This document shows positions 52,771-61,566 of a stretch of DNA of 64,000 nt, in pieces (the stretch's first letter is position 1; every line of letters begins with the position of its first letter). Both the position numbers and the translations under genes were made by a program. Below the pieces are notes generated by a model, which saw only the letters and a list, made by a program, of their open reading frames with translations, searched no databases and had not been told where the DNA came from. The stretch lies in the NCBI RefSeq assembly GCF_000015565.1, contig NC_008786.1, positions 1 to 64,000 on the forward strand, written 5' to 3'. This DNA comes from Verminephrobacter eiseniae EF01-2 (GTDB lineage: Bacteria > Pseudomonadota > Gammaproteobacteria > Burkholderiales > Burkholderiaceae_C).

Positions 52771-53031
52771 ATGCAAGCCGTGAAGATGTACACCACCGCC
52801 GTCTGCCCTTACTGCGTCCGGGCCAAACAGCTTCTGAAGGCCAGGGGGGTGGAGCAGATCGAAGAGCTCCGCATCGACGCCGACCCGGCTGCGCGCCAGC
52901 AGATGATGGCGCTCACCGGCCGTCGCACGGTGCCGCAGATCTTCATCGGCCAGACGCATGTGGGGGGCTACGATGACCTGGTGGCGCTCGACGGCCGTGG
53001 CCAATTGATGCCGCTGCTGGGCGCTGCATAA
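52771..53031 (+). CDS. grxC: Glutaredoxin 3
   Basis: An 86-residue glutaredoxin with the dithiol active site CPYC at residues 12-15, TVPQIFIG near 57 and the GGYDDL motif near 68. It reduces disulfides with glutathione. It starts 16 bp after the rhodanese stop and precedes secB, the classic grxC-secB-gpsA cluster. Confidence 0.96.
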   Translation: MQAVKMYTTAVCPYCVRAKQLLKARGVEQIEELRIDADPAARQQMMALTGRRTVPQIFIGQTHVGGYDDLVALDGRGQLMPLLGAA

Positions 53032-53118
53032 TGCCCGCACCACCCATGTGCCCGCTGCGGGAGCTGCTTGCCCCGGCGGGTTTCGTTTTGCTGCAACCCA
53101 AGCCAAGAGACTGTCACC

Positions 53119-53577
53119 ATGGCCGACCAAGACAATCCCGTGTTCCAGATTCAGCGGGTCTACCTCAAAGACCTGTCGCTGGAACAGCCCAACTCGCCCG
53201 CCATCTTGTTGGAGCAAGAGCAGCCCAATCTCGACATACAGCTTGGTGTGGAAGCCACCCCGGTGGGCGAAGGCTTTTTTGAAGTGGCCGTGACCGCCAC
53301 GGTGCAGACCAAGATCAAGGACAAGACCATGTTCCTGGTCGAGGCCAAGCAGGCCGCGATCTTCGAGATCCGCAATGTGCCCGAGGACCAGATGGGCCAG
53401 ATCATGGGCGTCGTCTGCCCGCAGATCGTCTACCCCTACCTGCGCGGCAATGTGGCCGACGTGATCAACCGCGCCGGCTTCCCGCCGGTGCACCTGGGCG
53501 AGATCAACTTCCAGGGCATGTATGAGCAGCAGCAGGCGCAAGCTGCGGGCGCGGCTGCGCCGGTGACCACGCAGTAA
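53119..53577 (+). CDS. secB: Protein-export chaperone SecB
   Basis: SecB keeps preproteins unfolded and delivers them to SecA. The 152-residue product has [21 protein letters not shown], the [10 protein letters not shown] strand and the C-terminal [18 protein letters not shown] motif. The start ATG 53119 gives [10 protein letters not shown], as expected. It precedes gpsA after 65 bp. Confidence 0.97.
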   Translation: MADQDNPVFQIQRVYLKDLSLEQPNSPAILLEQEQPNLDIQLGVEATPVGEGFFEVAVTATVQTKIKDKTMFLVEAKQAAIFEIRNVPEDQMGQIMGVVCPQIVYPYLRGNVADVINRAGFPPVHLGEINFQGMYEQQQAQAAGAAAPVTTQ

Positions 53578-53642
53578 TTCGCCCGGGTGCCGCCCGCAGG
53601 CTCTGCGACCGCCGGCGCCCGATGCCCATGCGCTGATACGCG

Positions 53643-54653
53643 ATGAAAATAATCGTCTCAGGCGCCGGTGCCTGGGGTTGCGCGCTGGCCCTGAGCGCGG
53701 CCCGGCACCCCGCAGGCCATGCGGTCACGCTGTGGGCGCGTGATGCCAGCCAGGCCGAGCGCATGCGCGCCGAGCGGCAAAACGCCCGCTACCTGCCCGG
53801 CCTGCCCTTTCCCCCCGCTCTCACGCTCGCCAGCGGCGACCTGGCGGCGCTGTGGCCCGGCGCCGACCTGGTCATCGTGGCCACGCCGATGGCCGCGTTG
53901 CGCGGCATGTTGCTGGCATTGCACGGCTGCACGGCGCCGGTGGCCTGGCTGTGCAAGGGCTTCGAGGCGGCCACTGGCGCCGAATCCGGCGGTCTGCTGG
54001 CGCATGAAGTGCAAGCGCTGGTAGCTCCTCGATTGCTCGCTGGCGCGTTCAGCGGCCCGAGTTTTGCGCAGGAAGTGGCCCTGGGCCAGCCGACGGCGCT
54101 GGTCGCCGCCAGCCCCCATGACCGGGTGCGCGCGGCGCTGGTCGGCGCGTTGCACAGCCCCAGCCTGCGCGTGTACGCCAACGAGGACATCGTCGGCGTC
54201 GAGGTCGGCGGCGCCGTCAAGAACGTGCTGGCCATTGCCACCGGCCTGTGCGACGGACTGGCGCTGGGGCTCAATGCCCGGGCGGCGCTGATCACCCGCG
54301 GCCTGGCCGAGATGACGCGGCTCGGGGTCGCGCTCGGGGCCCGGCCCGAGACCTTCATGGGCCTGTCGGGCCTGGGCGACCTGGTGCTGACCGCCACCGG
54401 CGATCTGTCGCGCAACCGGCGCGTGGGCCTGCTGCTGGCCCAGGGCCGGAGCCTGGCCCGGACCCTGGAGTCCTTGGGCCATGTGGCAGAAGGCGTCTAC
54501 AGCGCCCGCACCGTGGCGCGGCGCGCTGCGTTGCTGGGGGTGGAGATGCCGATCACCCGGGCCGTGGTGGCCTTGCTCGACGGCCGGCTCAGCCCTGCCG
54601 ATGCCGTCGCGCTGCTGATGGGCCGGGGCCCGGCATCGGAGCTGATGCATTGA
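53643..54653 (+). CDS. gpsA: Glycerol-3-phosphate dehydrogenase [NAD(P)+]
   Basis: GpsA reduces dihydroxyacetone phosphate to sn-glycerol 3-phosphate for phospholipid synthesis. The 336-residue product starts with the dinucleotide motif [12 protein letters not shown], then [35 protein letters not shown] with the catalytic Lys, and [20 protein letters not shown]. The last gene of the secB cluster; the next gene, for inositol-type catabolism, is 190 bp away. Confidence 0.96.
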
Positions 54654-54843
54654 CCCTGCCGTCCCCGGTTGCAGATTCCCGTCGAAACTGGCTCCCTCGA
54701 TCTGCGCCGTTCTGGAGCTTGTTTCAGAACCAAGGCCCGCGTATCTTGCGCCCTGACCTTGCCGCGCCGATCGATGGCCCGACCGGGGCGGCCAGCGCGC
54801 AGCGCACCATTGCGAACCGGAAACGAGACACAGCTTGCCCATC

Positions 54844-55770
54844 ATGACGGTAAAAATCGGCATCAACCCCATTACCTGGACGAACGATGACATGCCGGAA
54901 CTCGGCGGCGACACGCCGCTGGAGGTGTGCCTGTCGGAAACCGCACAGGCCGGCTATCGCGGCACGGAGCTTGGCGGAAAGTTTCCGCGCAACAGCCGCG
55001 CGCTGGCGGCGGTCTTGGCGCGCCATGGGCTGGAACTGGTCTCCGGCTGGTATGACGGCCGCATTCTCGATCGGTCGGTCGATGAGGAATTTGCGGCTGC
55101 CCTGCCGCATCTGAGCTTGCTGCGCGCTGCGGGCGCTGCGCATGTCGTCTATGCCGATACATCGCGTGGACGTCATGGCGGCATTTTCCAGCCGATCTCC
55201 AAGCGCCCGAAACTCCAGGCCGATGAATGGGGGGCCTACGGCGCCAAAATCACCGAACTGGCCGAACGCATGGCCGATTTCGGCGTCGGGATGGCATTCC
55301 ATCACCATATGGGCACGATCGTCGAAACGGACGCGGAAGTCGGCCTTTTGATGCGCCACAGCGGCAAGGCCGTTGGCTTGCTTTTCGACACCGGCCATTG
55401 TCTTTTCTCCGGCGGTGATCCGGCCAGCCTGCTCGACCGTCACATCGATCGCGTCGTCCATGTCCATTGCAAGGATGTCCGCCCGGCCATCTTGCAAAAG
55501 GCGCGTTCGACGGACATGAGCTTCATGGCCGCCGTGCTCGATGGCATCTTCACCGTGCCGGGCGATGGCGGCGTCGATTTCACGGCACTGCTGACGCAAC
55601 TGGCACAGCGCGGCTATTGCGGCTGGCTCGTCGTCGAGGCGGAACAGGATCCGAAGAAAGCCAATCCGCTGACCTATGCGACGATGGGCTACCGGAATCT
55701 TGAGCGGATGGCCATCGATGCCGGCCTGACCGTGCTCACGGGAGTACCTTCGCGTTCGGCTACGGTGTGA
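54844..55770 (+). CDS. iolE: Inosose dehydratase-like protein (IolE/MocC type)
   Basis: A xylose-isomerase-like TIM barrel of 308 residues. Motifs NPITWTNDDMPELGG near the start, AFHHHMGTIVETDAEVG near 157, FDTGHCLFSGGDP near 181 and the metal ligand region VHVHCKDVR are those of 2-keto-myo-inositol dehydratase IolE and its relative MocC. ATG 54844 is preferred over TTG 54835. The last dozen residues and the stop codon are formed by the first, degenerate unit of the 59-bp tandem array, so the natural C-terminus may have been replaced. Likely first gene of the inositol-type locus. Confidence 0.9.
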   Translation: MTVKIGINPITWTNDDMPELGGDTPLEVCLSETAQAGYRGTELGGKFPRNSRALAAVLARHGLELVSGWYDGRILDRSVDEEFAAALPHLSLLRAAGAAHVVYADTSRGRHGGIFQPISKRPKLQADEWGAYGAKITELAERMADFGVGMAFHHHMGTIVETDAEVGLLMRHSGKAVGLLFDTGHCLFSGGDPASLLDRHIDRVVHVHCKDVRPAILQKARSTDMSFMAAVLDGIFTVPGDGGVDFTALLTQLAQRGYCGWLVVEAEQDPKKANPLTYATMGYRNLERMAIDAGLTVLTGVPSRSATV

Positions 55771-56262
55771 GCGCCTTCGGGCGGCGCTGGCTGGAGACCT
55801 TCGCCTTCGGCTGCGGTATGAGCGCCTTCGGGCGGCCGGGCGGCGCGGACTGGAGACCTTCGCCTTCGGCTACGGTGTGAGCCGCCTTCGGGCGGCCGGG
55901 CGGCGCTGGCTGGAGACCTTCGCCTTCGGCTGCGGTATGAGCGCCTTCGGGCGGCCGGGCGGCGCGGACTGGAGACCTTCGCCTTCGGCTGCGGTGTGAG
56001 CGCCTTCGGGCGGCCGGGCGGCGCGGACTGGAGACCTTCGCCTTCGGCTGCGGTGTGAGCGCCTTCGGGCGGCCGGGCGGCGCGGACTGGAGACCTTCGC
56101 CTTCGGCTGCGGTGTGAGCGCCTTCGGGCGGCCGGGCGGCGCGGACTGGAGACCTTCGCCTTCGGCTGCGGTGTGAGCGCCTTCGGGCGGCCGGGCGGCG
56201 CGGACTGGAGACCTTCGCCTTCGGCTGCGGTGTGAGCGCCTTCGGGCGGCCGGGCGGCGCTC
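55740..56262. repeat. Tandem array of a 59-bp unit, about nine copies
   Basis: The core GGAGACCTTCGCC recurs at 55793, 55852, 55912, 55971, 56030, 56089, 56148 and 56207: a 59-bp period with one 60-bp step. A shorter degenerate unit precedes them at 55740. Middle units are almost identical, which suggests recent amplification. One strand (minus) has no stop codon in any frame, so long antisense ORFs here are artefacts of the array. The unit is GC-rich with internal symmetry (GCCTTCGGGC). It fills the 55771-56328 gap; no gene is supported. A related single unit lies inside panB. Confidence 0.9.
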
Positions 56263-56328
56263 ACGGCCGCCGCCGCGTGGCCCGGCACCATCCAACGGCC
56301 ACGCTGCGCTTGGGCGTTGCCCGAAGCA

Positions 56329-57810
56329 TCACCCGGCCACCTCCAGCAAAGCCTCGCGCAACTTCTGCATGCCGCTGTCCATGTGCGAAACCGAAGTCGC
56401 GGCATAGCCGAGCACCAGCCCATGACGCGGCTTGCCGTGACGGTACTGCATCGATAAAGGCGAGACATGGATGCCGCGCTTCTTCGCAGCCGCCGCAATC
56501 GCATGATCATCCAGCCCGTCGCGGCAAAACGCCGTCGTCTGAATGCCGGACTGGCCGGGCGCCCATTGCAGCCACTGCGACAACTGCGCCTCGCCCATCG
56601 TGAGAAAAGCCTCGCGCCGCATGGCATACAGCCTGCGCGTGCGGCGCAGATGCTTGGCCATGTGCCCCTCGTTGATGAAATCGAACAAGGCCGCCTGCAA
56701 CAGCAATGGCGGCACATGGCCGGAAACATTGATCGCCTGCGCAATGCCGGACACCAGACCCGCCGGAAGCACCATGAAGCCAATGCGCAATGCCGGAAAC
56801 AGCAGCTTTGAAAAAGTGCCGACATAAATCACCCGGCGCGACGCATCGCTGCCCTGCATCGCCGGAATGGGCTGCCCCTGGAAGCGGTACTCGCTGTCGT
56901 AGTCGTCCTCGATGATCCATGCGTTGCAACTCTCGGCGATTTCCAGCAGGCGCAGCCGCTGCTCCATGCGCATGGTGGCGCCAAGCGGGTGATGGCAGGA
57001 GGGCGTCACGCAAATGACACGCGGGGCCGGACTGGGCCAGCCATCCAGCGACCAGCCGCCGCCATCCACATGCAGCGGCGCCAGCCTGGCACCTGCGACT
57101 TCAAAGGCCGACTGCGCGCCAAAATAGCCCGGCTCCTCCATCCACACCGTGTCGCCAGGGTCCAGCAACAAGCGCGCCAGCAAATCGAAAGCGCCTTGCG
57201 CGCCGCTGATGATGACAACCTGCTCCGTACTACAGCGCATGCCACGCGCAGCGTTGAGGTAAGACGCGATCGTCTCGCGCAATGGGGGAAAACCCAGCAC
57301 GTCATAAGTGCCAAACAAGGTATCCCGACCGCTGGCGCCGCGCCTGGCGAGCAGACGGCTCCAGGCCGTGAAAGGAAACTCCTGCGCATCCGGCATGCCC
57401 GGGTGGAACGCTGGCTGACCGGCGGCGCCGAAGTAAAAAGGCTCGCCCATCATCATCTCGCCGCGCCTTGAGATCGATGGCCGAAACGGATACGCCCGCT
57501 CATCCTCGTGCGACATGGGCCCGCTTGGCAAGTCGACAACGACCGGGCAGGCGGTATGGCGATTGTGCAGGTAACCCTCGGTGATCAACTGCTCATAGGC
57601 GGCCACCACGGTGTTGCGCCCAATCGCCAAATCTTTGGCCAGCTGTCGCGTCGAAGGCAGCGCGCTGCCCGGCGCCAGAATCCGCCCGGAAATCAGCCGG
57701 CGCAATTGCTCATAGAGCTGCCGCTTGAGCGTCGACTTGAGCGCCGCATCCAGCACGATAGCGTCGAGCGAGTTGATTTTCTTCAAATCTGGCCCCTTCA
57801 AAATGTCCAT
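56329..57810 (-). CDS. MocR-type regulator (GntR HTH plus aminotransferase domain)
   Basis: A 493-residue MocR/PdxR-type protein: GntR winged HTH at about 25-95 (LYEQLRRLISGRILAPGSALPSTRQLAKDLAIGRNTVVAAYEQL as separate blocks) and a fold-type I aminotransferase domain with the PLP lysine in GTFSKLLFP. YDSEYRFQG and APQ-like loops are present. Such regulators sense amines or PLP adducts. The start at 57810 has AAGG 7 bp upstream; 57843 is an alternative. Divergent from the binding-protein gene across a symmetric operator, so it probably controls the transporter. Confidence 0.9.
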   Translation of the reverse strand: MDILKGPDLKKINSLDAIVLDAALKSTLKRQLYEQLRRLISGRILAPGSALPSTRQLAKDLAIGRNTVVAAYEQLITEGYLHNRHTACPVVVDLPSGPMSHEDERAYPFRPSISRRGEMMMGEPFYFGAAGQPAFHPGMPDAQEFPFTAWSRLLARRGASGRDTLFGTYDVLGFPPLRETIASYLNAARGMRCSTEQVVIISGAQGAFDLLARLLLDPGDTVWMEEPGYFGAQSAFEVAGARLAPLHVDGGGWSLDGWPSPAPRVICVTPSCHHPLGATMRMEQRLRLLEIAESCNAWIIEDDYDSEYRFQGQPIPAMQGSDASRRVIYVGTFSKLLFPALRIGFMVLPAGLVSGIAQAINVSGHVPPLLLQAALFDFINEGHMAKHLRRTRRLYAMRREAFLTMGEAQLSQWLQWAPGQSGIQTTAFCRDGLDDHAIAAAAKKRGIHVSPLSMQYRHGKPRHGLVLGYAATSVSHMDSGMQKLREALLEVAG

Positions 57811-57832
57811 TACTGGACCTTGTTGTGGGGCC
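57791..57832. promoter_or_regulatory. Nested symmetric operator between mocR-type gene and transporter
   Basis: GGCCCC (57791-57796), 8 bp, GTCCA (57805-57809), 4 bp, TGGAC (57814-57818), 8 bp, GGGGCC (57827-57832). The two inverted repeats share one centre exactly. It overlaps the chosen start of the MocR-type gene and lies about 108 bp upstream of the binding-protein start, fitting autoregulation plus control of the divergent operon. Confidence 0.6.
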
Positions 57833-57939
57833 AATTGTTGCATAAGCTGGTTTGGAGGCCGCGCCCTGTACCGAGTCTGTCACTGAAATCTCATCTATCG
57901 ACGAACCGCCCCGGTTCCGTAATGAACGAGGATCATCAA

Positions 57940-58923
57940 ATGACATCTGCCCGCACCCGCACACCCCGGCGCTGTCTGGCGCTGGCTGCCCTTGCCTTGG
58001 CTGCCCTTGCTGCCCCGGTCGCGCTGGCGCAGGGGAAAAAGGAAACCATTTACTTCGTTGGCATCGCCAGCCCTGCCGATCCGTTCCACGGCGTCATTGC
58101 GCGTGGCGCCGAGCAGGCGGGCAAGGATTTGGGGGTCCATGTCGTCTATATCTTTCCCGACAAGGTGACGCTGACCGACTACAACGCCAAGATCGAGCAG
58201 GCCATTGCCGCTCAGCCGCAGGGTATCGTCATCCTTGGCATCGATGAGAAAGGTTCCCGGCCGCTGGCGCAGCGGGCCAGGGAGTTGGGCATCCGGCTGG
58301 GCTTCAATCCGGCCCCGCCGGTCAAGGACAAGCCGCTGCGCACGCCGGACGATCTCTATGTCAGCCGCGTCGGTTCCGATGAGTATTCCGCCGGGCGCGC
58401 TGCTGCCGAACGGCTGTTGACGGAGAAGGTGAAGGGCAAGGTGGTGTGCGGCATTCAGATTCCCGGCGATCTGACGCTATCGACCCGTTGCCAGGGCGTG
58501 TCCGAGCGCTTGAAGGAGGCTGGCATCAAGACCGCGATCATCGAGATTGCCAATGAGCCGGGGCAGGCGGCGGAGTTGTTGGCGACTTATTTGCGCGCCA
58601 ACCCGGACACCGGCGCGGTCATCACGCTGGGCGGCCCGCCGAATGCCGGCGCGCGCGAGGCCAGGAAGGCGGCCAAGCGTCCTGATCTGCTGCTCGGCGG
58701 CTTCGATATGGATGCCGCAACGCTGCAAAGCATCGTCGACAAGGACATGCTGTTTACCGTTGACCAGCAACCGTTCTGGCGCGGCTACATTCCTGTTCTC
58801 GGCATTACGCACCACCTGCGCTACGGTTTGCAGCAGGCGAATTACTTTCTCTCCGGCCCCAGCATCGTCGATGCCGCCAATGCCAGGGCTGCGCTCAAAC
58901 TCTCCAGGGATGGCGTGCGCTGA
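57940..58923 (+). CDS. Sugar ABC transporter, periplasmic binding protein
   Basis: A 327-residue type-I periplasmic binding protein (ribose/inositol-type, Peripla_BP_4). The signal peptide ends APVALAQG; then YFVGIASPADPFHGVIARGAEQAG, AIAAQPQGIVILGIDEKG and the hinge region GGFDMDAATLQSI. ATG 57940 has GAGG at an 8-bp spacing; ATG 57922 is an in-frame alternative. Together with the next two genes it forms an importer. Ligand unknown; the locus suggests a cyclitol or amino sugar. Confidence 0.93.
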   Translation: MTSARTRTPRRCLALAALALAALAAPVALAQGKKETIYFVGIASPADPFHGVIARGAEQAGKDLGVHVVYIFPDKVTLTDYNAKIEQAIAAQPQGIVILGIDEKGSRPLAQRARELGIRLGFNPAPPVKDKPLRTPDDLYVSRVGSDEYSAGRAAAERLLTEKVKGKVVCGIQIPGDLTLSTRCQGVSERLKEAGIKTAIIEIANEPGQAAELLATYLRANPDTGAVITLGGPPNAGAREARKAAKRPDLLLGGFDMDAATLQSIVDKDMLFTVDQQPFWRGYIPVLGITHHLRYGLQQANYFLSGPSIVDAANARAALKLSRDGVR

Positions 58924-58971
58924 GCCGCCCCCGAGCGGTTGCCCCAGACCACACCACAGGACCGGATTCCG

Positions 58972-60018
58972 ATGGGCACGTCAACGCCGCTGCCGCGCTT
59001 CCTGATGCGGCTGCGCTCGCTGCTGTTGCGGGCGGAGACGGCTGCCGCTGCGGCCTGCCTGATGACCTTGGTCGGTTTTTCCATCGCCAGCCCGCTGTTT
59101 CTGAGCAAGGAGAGCCTGATCAGCATCACCAATCTGGTGGCCGAGCTTGGCATCATCAGCATCGGCGTCACGCTGCTGATGATCGGCGGCCACATCGATT
59201 TGTCGGTCGGCGCGGTGGTGGGCATCTCGTCTTACATGACGGTGTATTTTTCTTCGATCGGGCTGCCGCCTGCGCTCGCATTCCTGGGCGCGCTGGCCAT
59301 CTCCGCCGCGCTGGGCCTGGTCAACGGCTTGCTCGTCATGCGCACCGGCCTTGGCTCTTTCATCGTGACGCTGGGCACCATGCATGTCTTTCGCGGCCTG
59401 CTGACGGCCTGGACTGGCGGCTTTCCCGTCTCCAGCGACATCGCCGAGCCGATGCGCTCCATCGTGTCGGGCGCCCTGCTGCCGGGCGGCTTTCGCATGT
59501 CGCTGGTCTGGTTTGCCATGCTGGTGCTGGGGGCGACCTTCACGCTGCTGCGCACCCGCTTCGGCAACTGGACTTATGCGATTGGCCAGAACCCGGAGGC
59601 GGCGCGCAATCTCGGCGTTCCGGTCGAGCGCACCACGGTCGCGCTGTTCGTGCTGTGCTCGCTGTGCGGCGGCATTGCCGGGATTGTCCAGGTTGCGCGC
59701 TTCCAGTCGGTGGACGCGCTGCGCGGCGAGGGCGCGGAGTTGCTGGCCATCGCCATCACCGTGATCGGCGGCACGCTGCTGACCGGCGGCTATGGCAGCG
59801 CGATCGGCTCGATGTTTGGCGCGCTCATCTTCGGCATGGTCCAGGTCGGGCTGGTGCTGGTTGGCGCGCCGGGCTATTACTTCAAGACCCTGGTCGGCGC
59901 AACCCTGGTCGGCGCGGTGCTGGTCAACCAGAGCTTCTCCAAACTGGTCGCGTCGGGCGGCTTTTTGAAGTCGAAAGCCGCGCGCAAACCCTCCCCGCCC
60001 GCCAGGAGCCAGCGATGA
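58972..60018 (+). CDS. Sugar ABC transporter, permease
   Basis: A 348-residue RbsC/AraH-family permease with about ten helices. Motifs ISIGVTLLMIGGHIDLSVGAVVG near 69 and GGIAGIVQVARFQSV near 231, then the family loop YAIGQNPEAARNLGVPV near 200, are diagnostic. Start ATG 58972; a TTG at 58939 is possible. Its stop overlaps the ATPase start (ATGA). Confidence 0.94.
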   Translation: MGTSTPLPRFLMRLRSLLLRAETAAAAACLMTLVGFSIASPLFLSKESLISITNLVAELGIISIGVTLLMIGGHIDLSVGAVVGISSYMTVYFSSIGLPPALAFLGALAISAALGLVNGLLVMRTGLGSFIVTLGTMHVFRGLLTAWTGGFPVSSDIAEPMRSIVSGALLPGGFRMSLVWFAMLVLGATFTLLRTRFGNWTYAIGQNPEAARNLGVPVERTTVALFVLCSLCGGIAGIVQVARFQSVDALRGEGAELLAIAITVIGGTLLTGGYGSAIGSMFGALIFGMVQVGLVLVGAPGYYFKTLVGATLVGAVLVNQSFSKLVASGGFLKSKAARKPSPPARSQR

Positions 60019-60758
60019 AACAGGCCGTTCTCGAAGCGCGCAATATCTGGAAATCCTACGGCCCGGTGCCCATCCTCGAGGACGTGTCCATCGAGGCCCA
60101 CGCCGGGCGTGTGCTGGTGCTGCTGGGCGACAACGGCGCGGGCAAATCGACGCTGATCAAGATTCTCAGCGGCGTCACCGCGCCCAGCGCAGGCGCGCTG
60201 CTGATGGATGGCCAGCCGGTATCCTTCCAGACGCCCAGGGATGCGCGCCAGCGTGGCATTGCCACGGTGTTCCAGGACCTGGCGGTCTGCAATCTGCTGT
60301 CGATCACGCGCAATGTCGTTCTTGGCCGCGAGCCGATGAAGCGCTTTGGCCCGTTCCGATGGATGGACATGAAGAAGGCCGAGGAGCAAACCCGGCAGGC
60401 CTTTGCGGTGCTGGGCGTGAATGTGGGCAGCGACATGGGCCGACCGGCTGCCGCGCTGTCCGGCGGCCAGCGCCAGTCGCTGGCGATTGCCCGCGCCATG
60501 CTGTTCGGCTCGACCTGCCTGATTCTTGACGAGCCCACTTCGGCGCTGGCCGTGCGCCAGGCGCATGGCGTGCTCGACCAGATCAAGGCCGCTGCGGCGG
60601 CCGGGCAGGCGGTCATCTTCATCACCCACAACTTCCATCACGCCCTGCTGGTGGGCGATGAGGTGGTGGTGCTCGGCAACGGCAAGGTGATGGCCCATTT
60701 CAACACCGGCGAGACCAGTCTGGAAGAACTGACCAGGCTGGTCTCCATGCTGCACTGA
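60015..60758 (+). CDS. Sugar ABC transporter, ATP-binding protein
   Basis: A 247-residue ATPase with one nucleotide-binding domain: Walker A LGDNGAGKST near 37, signature LSGGQRQ near 147, Walker B LILDEPTSALA near 169 and the switch His in FITHNFHH. Single-domain size matches FrcA-like ATPases rather than the two-domain RbsA. Two copies would energise the permease. It overlaps the permease gene by 4 bp. Confidence 0.95.
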   Translation: MKQAVLEARNIWKSYGPVPILEDVSIEAHAGRVLVLLGDNGAGKSTLIKILSGVTAPSAGALLMDGQPVSFQTPRDARQRGIATVFQDLAVCNLLSITRNVVLGREPMKRFGPFRWMDMKKAEEQTRQAFAVLGVNVGSDMGRPAAALSGGQRQSLAIARAMLFGSTCLILDEPTSALAVRQAHGVLDQIKAAAAAGQAVIFITHNFHHALLVGDEVVVLGNGKVMAHFNTGETSLEELTRLVSMLH

Positions 60759-60775
60759 CGACCCAGGGAGCCGCC

Positions 60776-61525
60776 ATGCCACACCCGCGCATTGCAAGCG
60801 TCGTCGCCGTCGAGCCGCATCCCGACGATGTGGAGATTCTCTGCCTGGGCACCTTGTTGAAACTCAAGCAAGAAGGCACCCGGCTGACCATCGTGTGCGT
60901 GACGAATGGCGACAAGGGGTCGGGCAACCAGCCTGATCTTCCCTACCCGGAAGTTGCCGCGATGCGCTTTCGCGAGGCGTCCTCGGTGGCGGCGGCGCTC
61001 GGCGCGGAGTTCATCAATCTGGGCGCGGAAGACGAGTATCTCTACGACACCCCCGAACTGCGCAATGCGCTGGCCGCCGTGTTTCGCCGCGCCAAGGCCG
61101 ATGTGGTGCTGGCGCCCTCGCCCCATTGCTACCAGACCGACCACACCATTGCCTCCGAAATCGCATTCCAGGCGGCGCATCTGTCGGCCCTGCCGCAACT
61201 GCGCATCACGCCGCCCGCACTGCCCGCGCTGCCCGCACTGCCAAGTGCGCCGGCAATGTACTACTACGACACCCTCCCCGGCCTCGACTTCGAGCCCTCC
61301 TTTTATGTCGACATCTCCGGCCAGATGGCGCGCAAGCAGGAACTGGCGCGCATGCACACGAGCCAGATGGCCAGCATGAAATCGCAGTCCGACTGGGACC
61401 TGGTCGAAGCCATTGAAGTGCTCGGGCGCATGCGCGGCCTGCAAAGCGGCACGCGCTACGCAGAAGCCTTCCGCCTTTGTGCCCGCTACCCGCGGCTGAA
61501 GGCGTGGACGCAATTTCCGGCCTGA
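60776..61525 (+). CDS. PIG-L-family N-deacetylase
   Basis: A 249-residue LmbE/PIG-L domain with zinc motif EPHPDDVEI (residues 13-21, AHPDD-type) and the second ligand region SPHCYQTDHTIA near 116. Relatives deacetylate N-acetylglucosaminyl conjugates such as GlcNAc-inositol (MshB), diacetylchitobiose or GlcNAc-PI. Located 17 bp after the transporter ATPase. The coupling to a sugar importer and an inositol-type dehydratase suggests it removes an acyl group from the imported compound. Confidence 0.9.
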   Translation: MPHPRIASVVAVEPHPDDVEILCLGTLLKLKQEGTRLTIVCVTNGDKGSGNQPDLPYPEVAAMRFREASSVAAALGAEFINLGAEDEYLYDTPELRNALAAVFRRAKADVVLAPSPHCYQTDHTIASEIAFQAAHLSALPQLRITPPALPALPALPSAPAMYYYDTLPGLDFEPSFYVDISGQMARKQELARMHTSQMASMKSQSDWDLVEAIEVLGRMRGLQSGTRYAEAFRLCARYPRLKAWTQFPA

Positions 61526-61566
61526 TCGCTCCCTGAATACCCCCTGACTTCCACGAAAGAGATGCC

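Noticed and set aside
55740..56262. CRISPR array
   Set aside because: Units are contiguous without variable spacers, and no cas genes are present.
55689..56825. Antisense frames rich in [19 protein letters not shown] repeats
   Set aside because: Produced by the 59-bp tandem array, whose minus strand has no stop in any frame. No start signal or family supports a protein.
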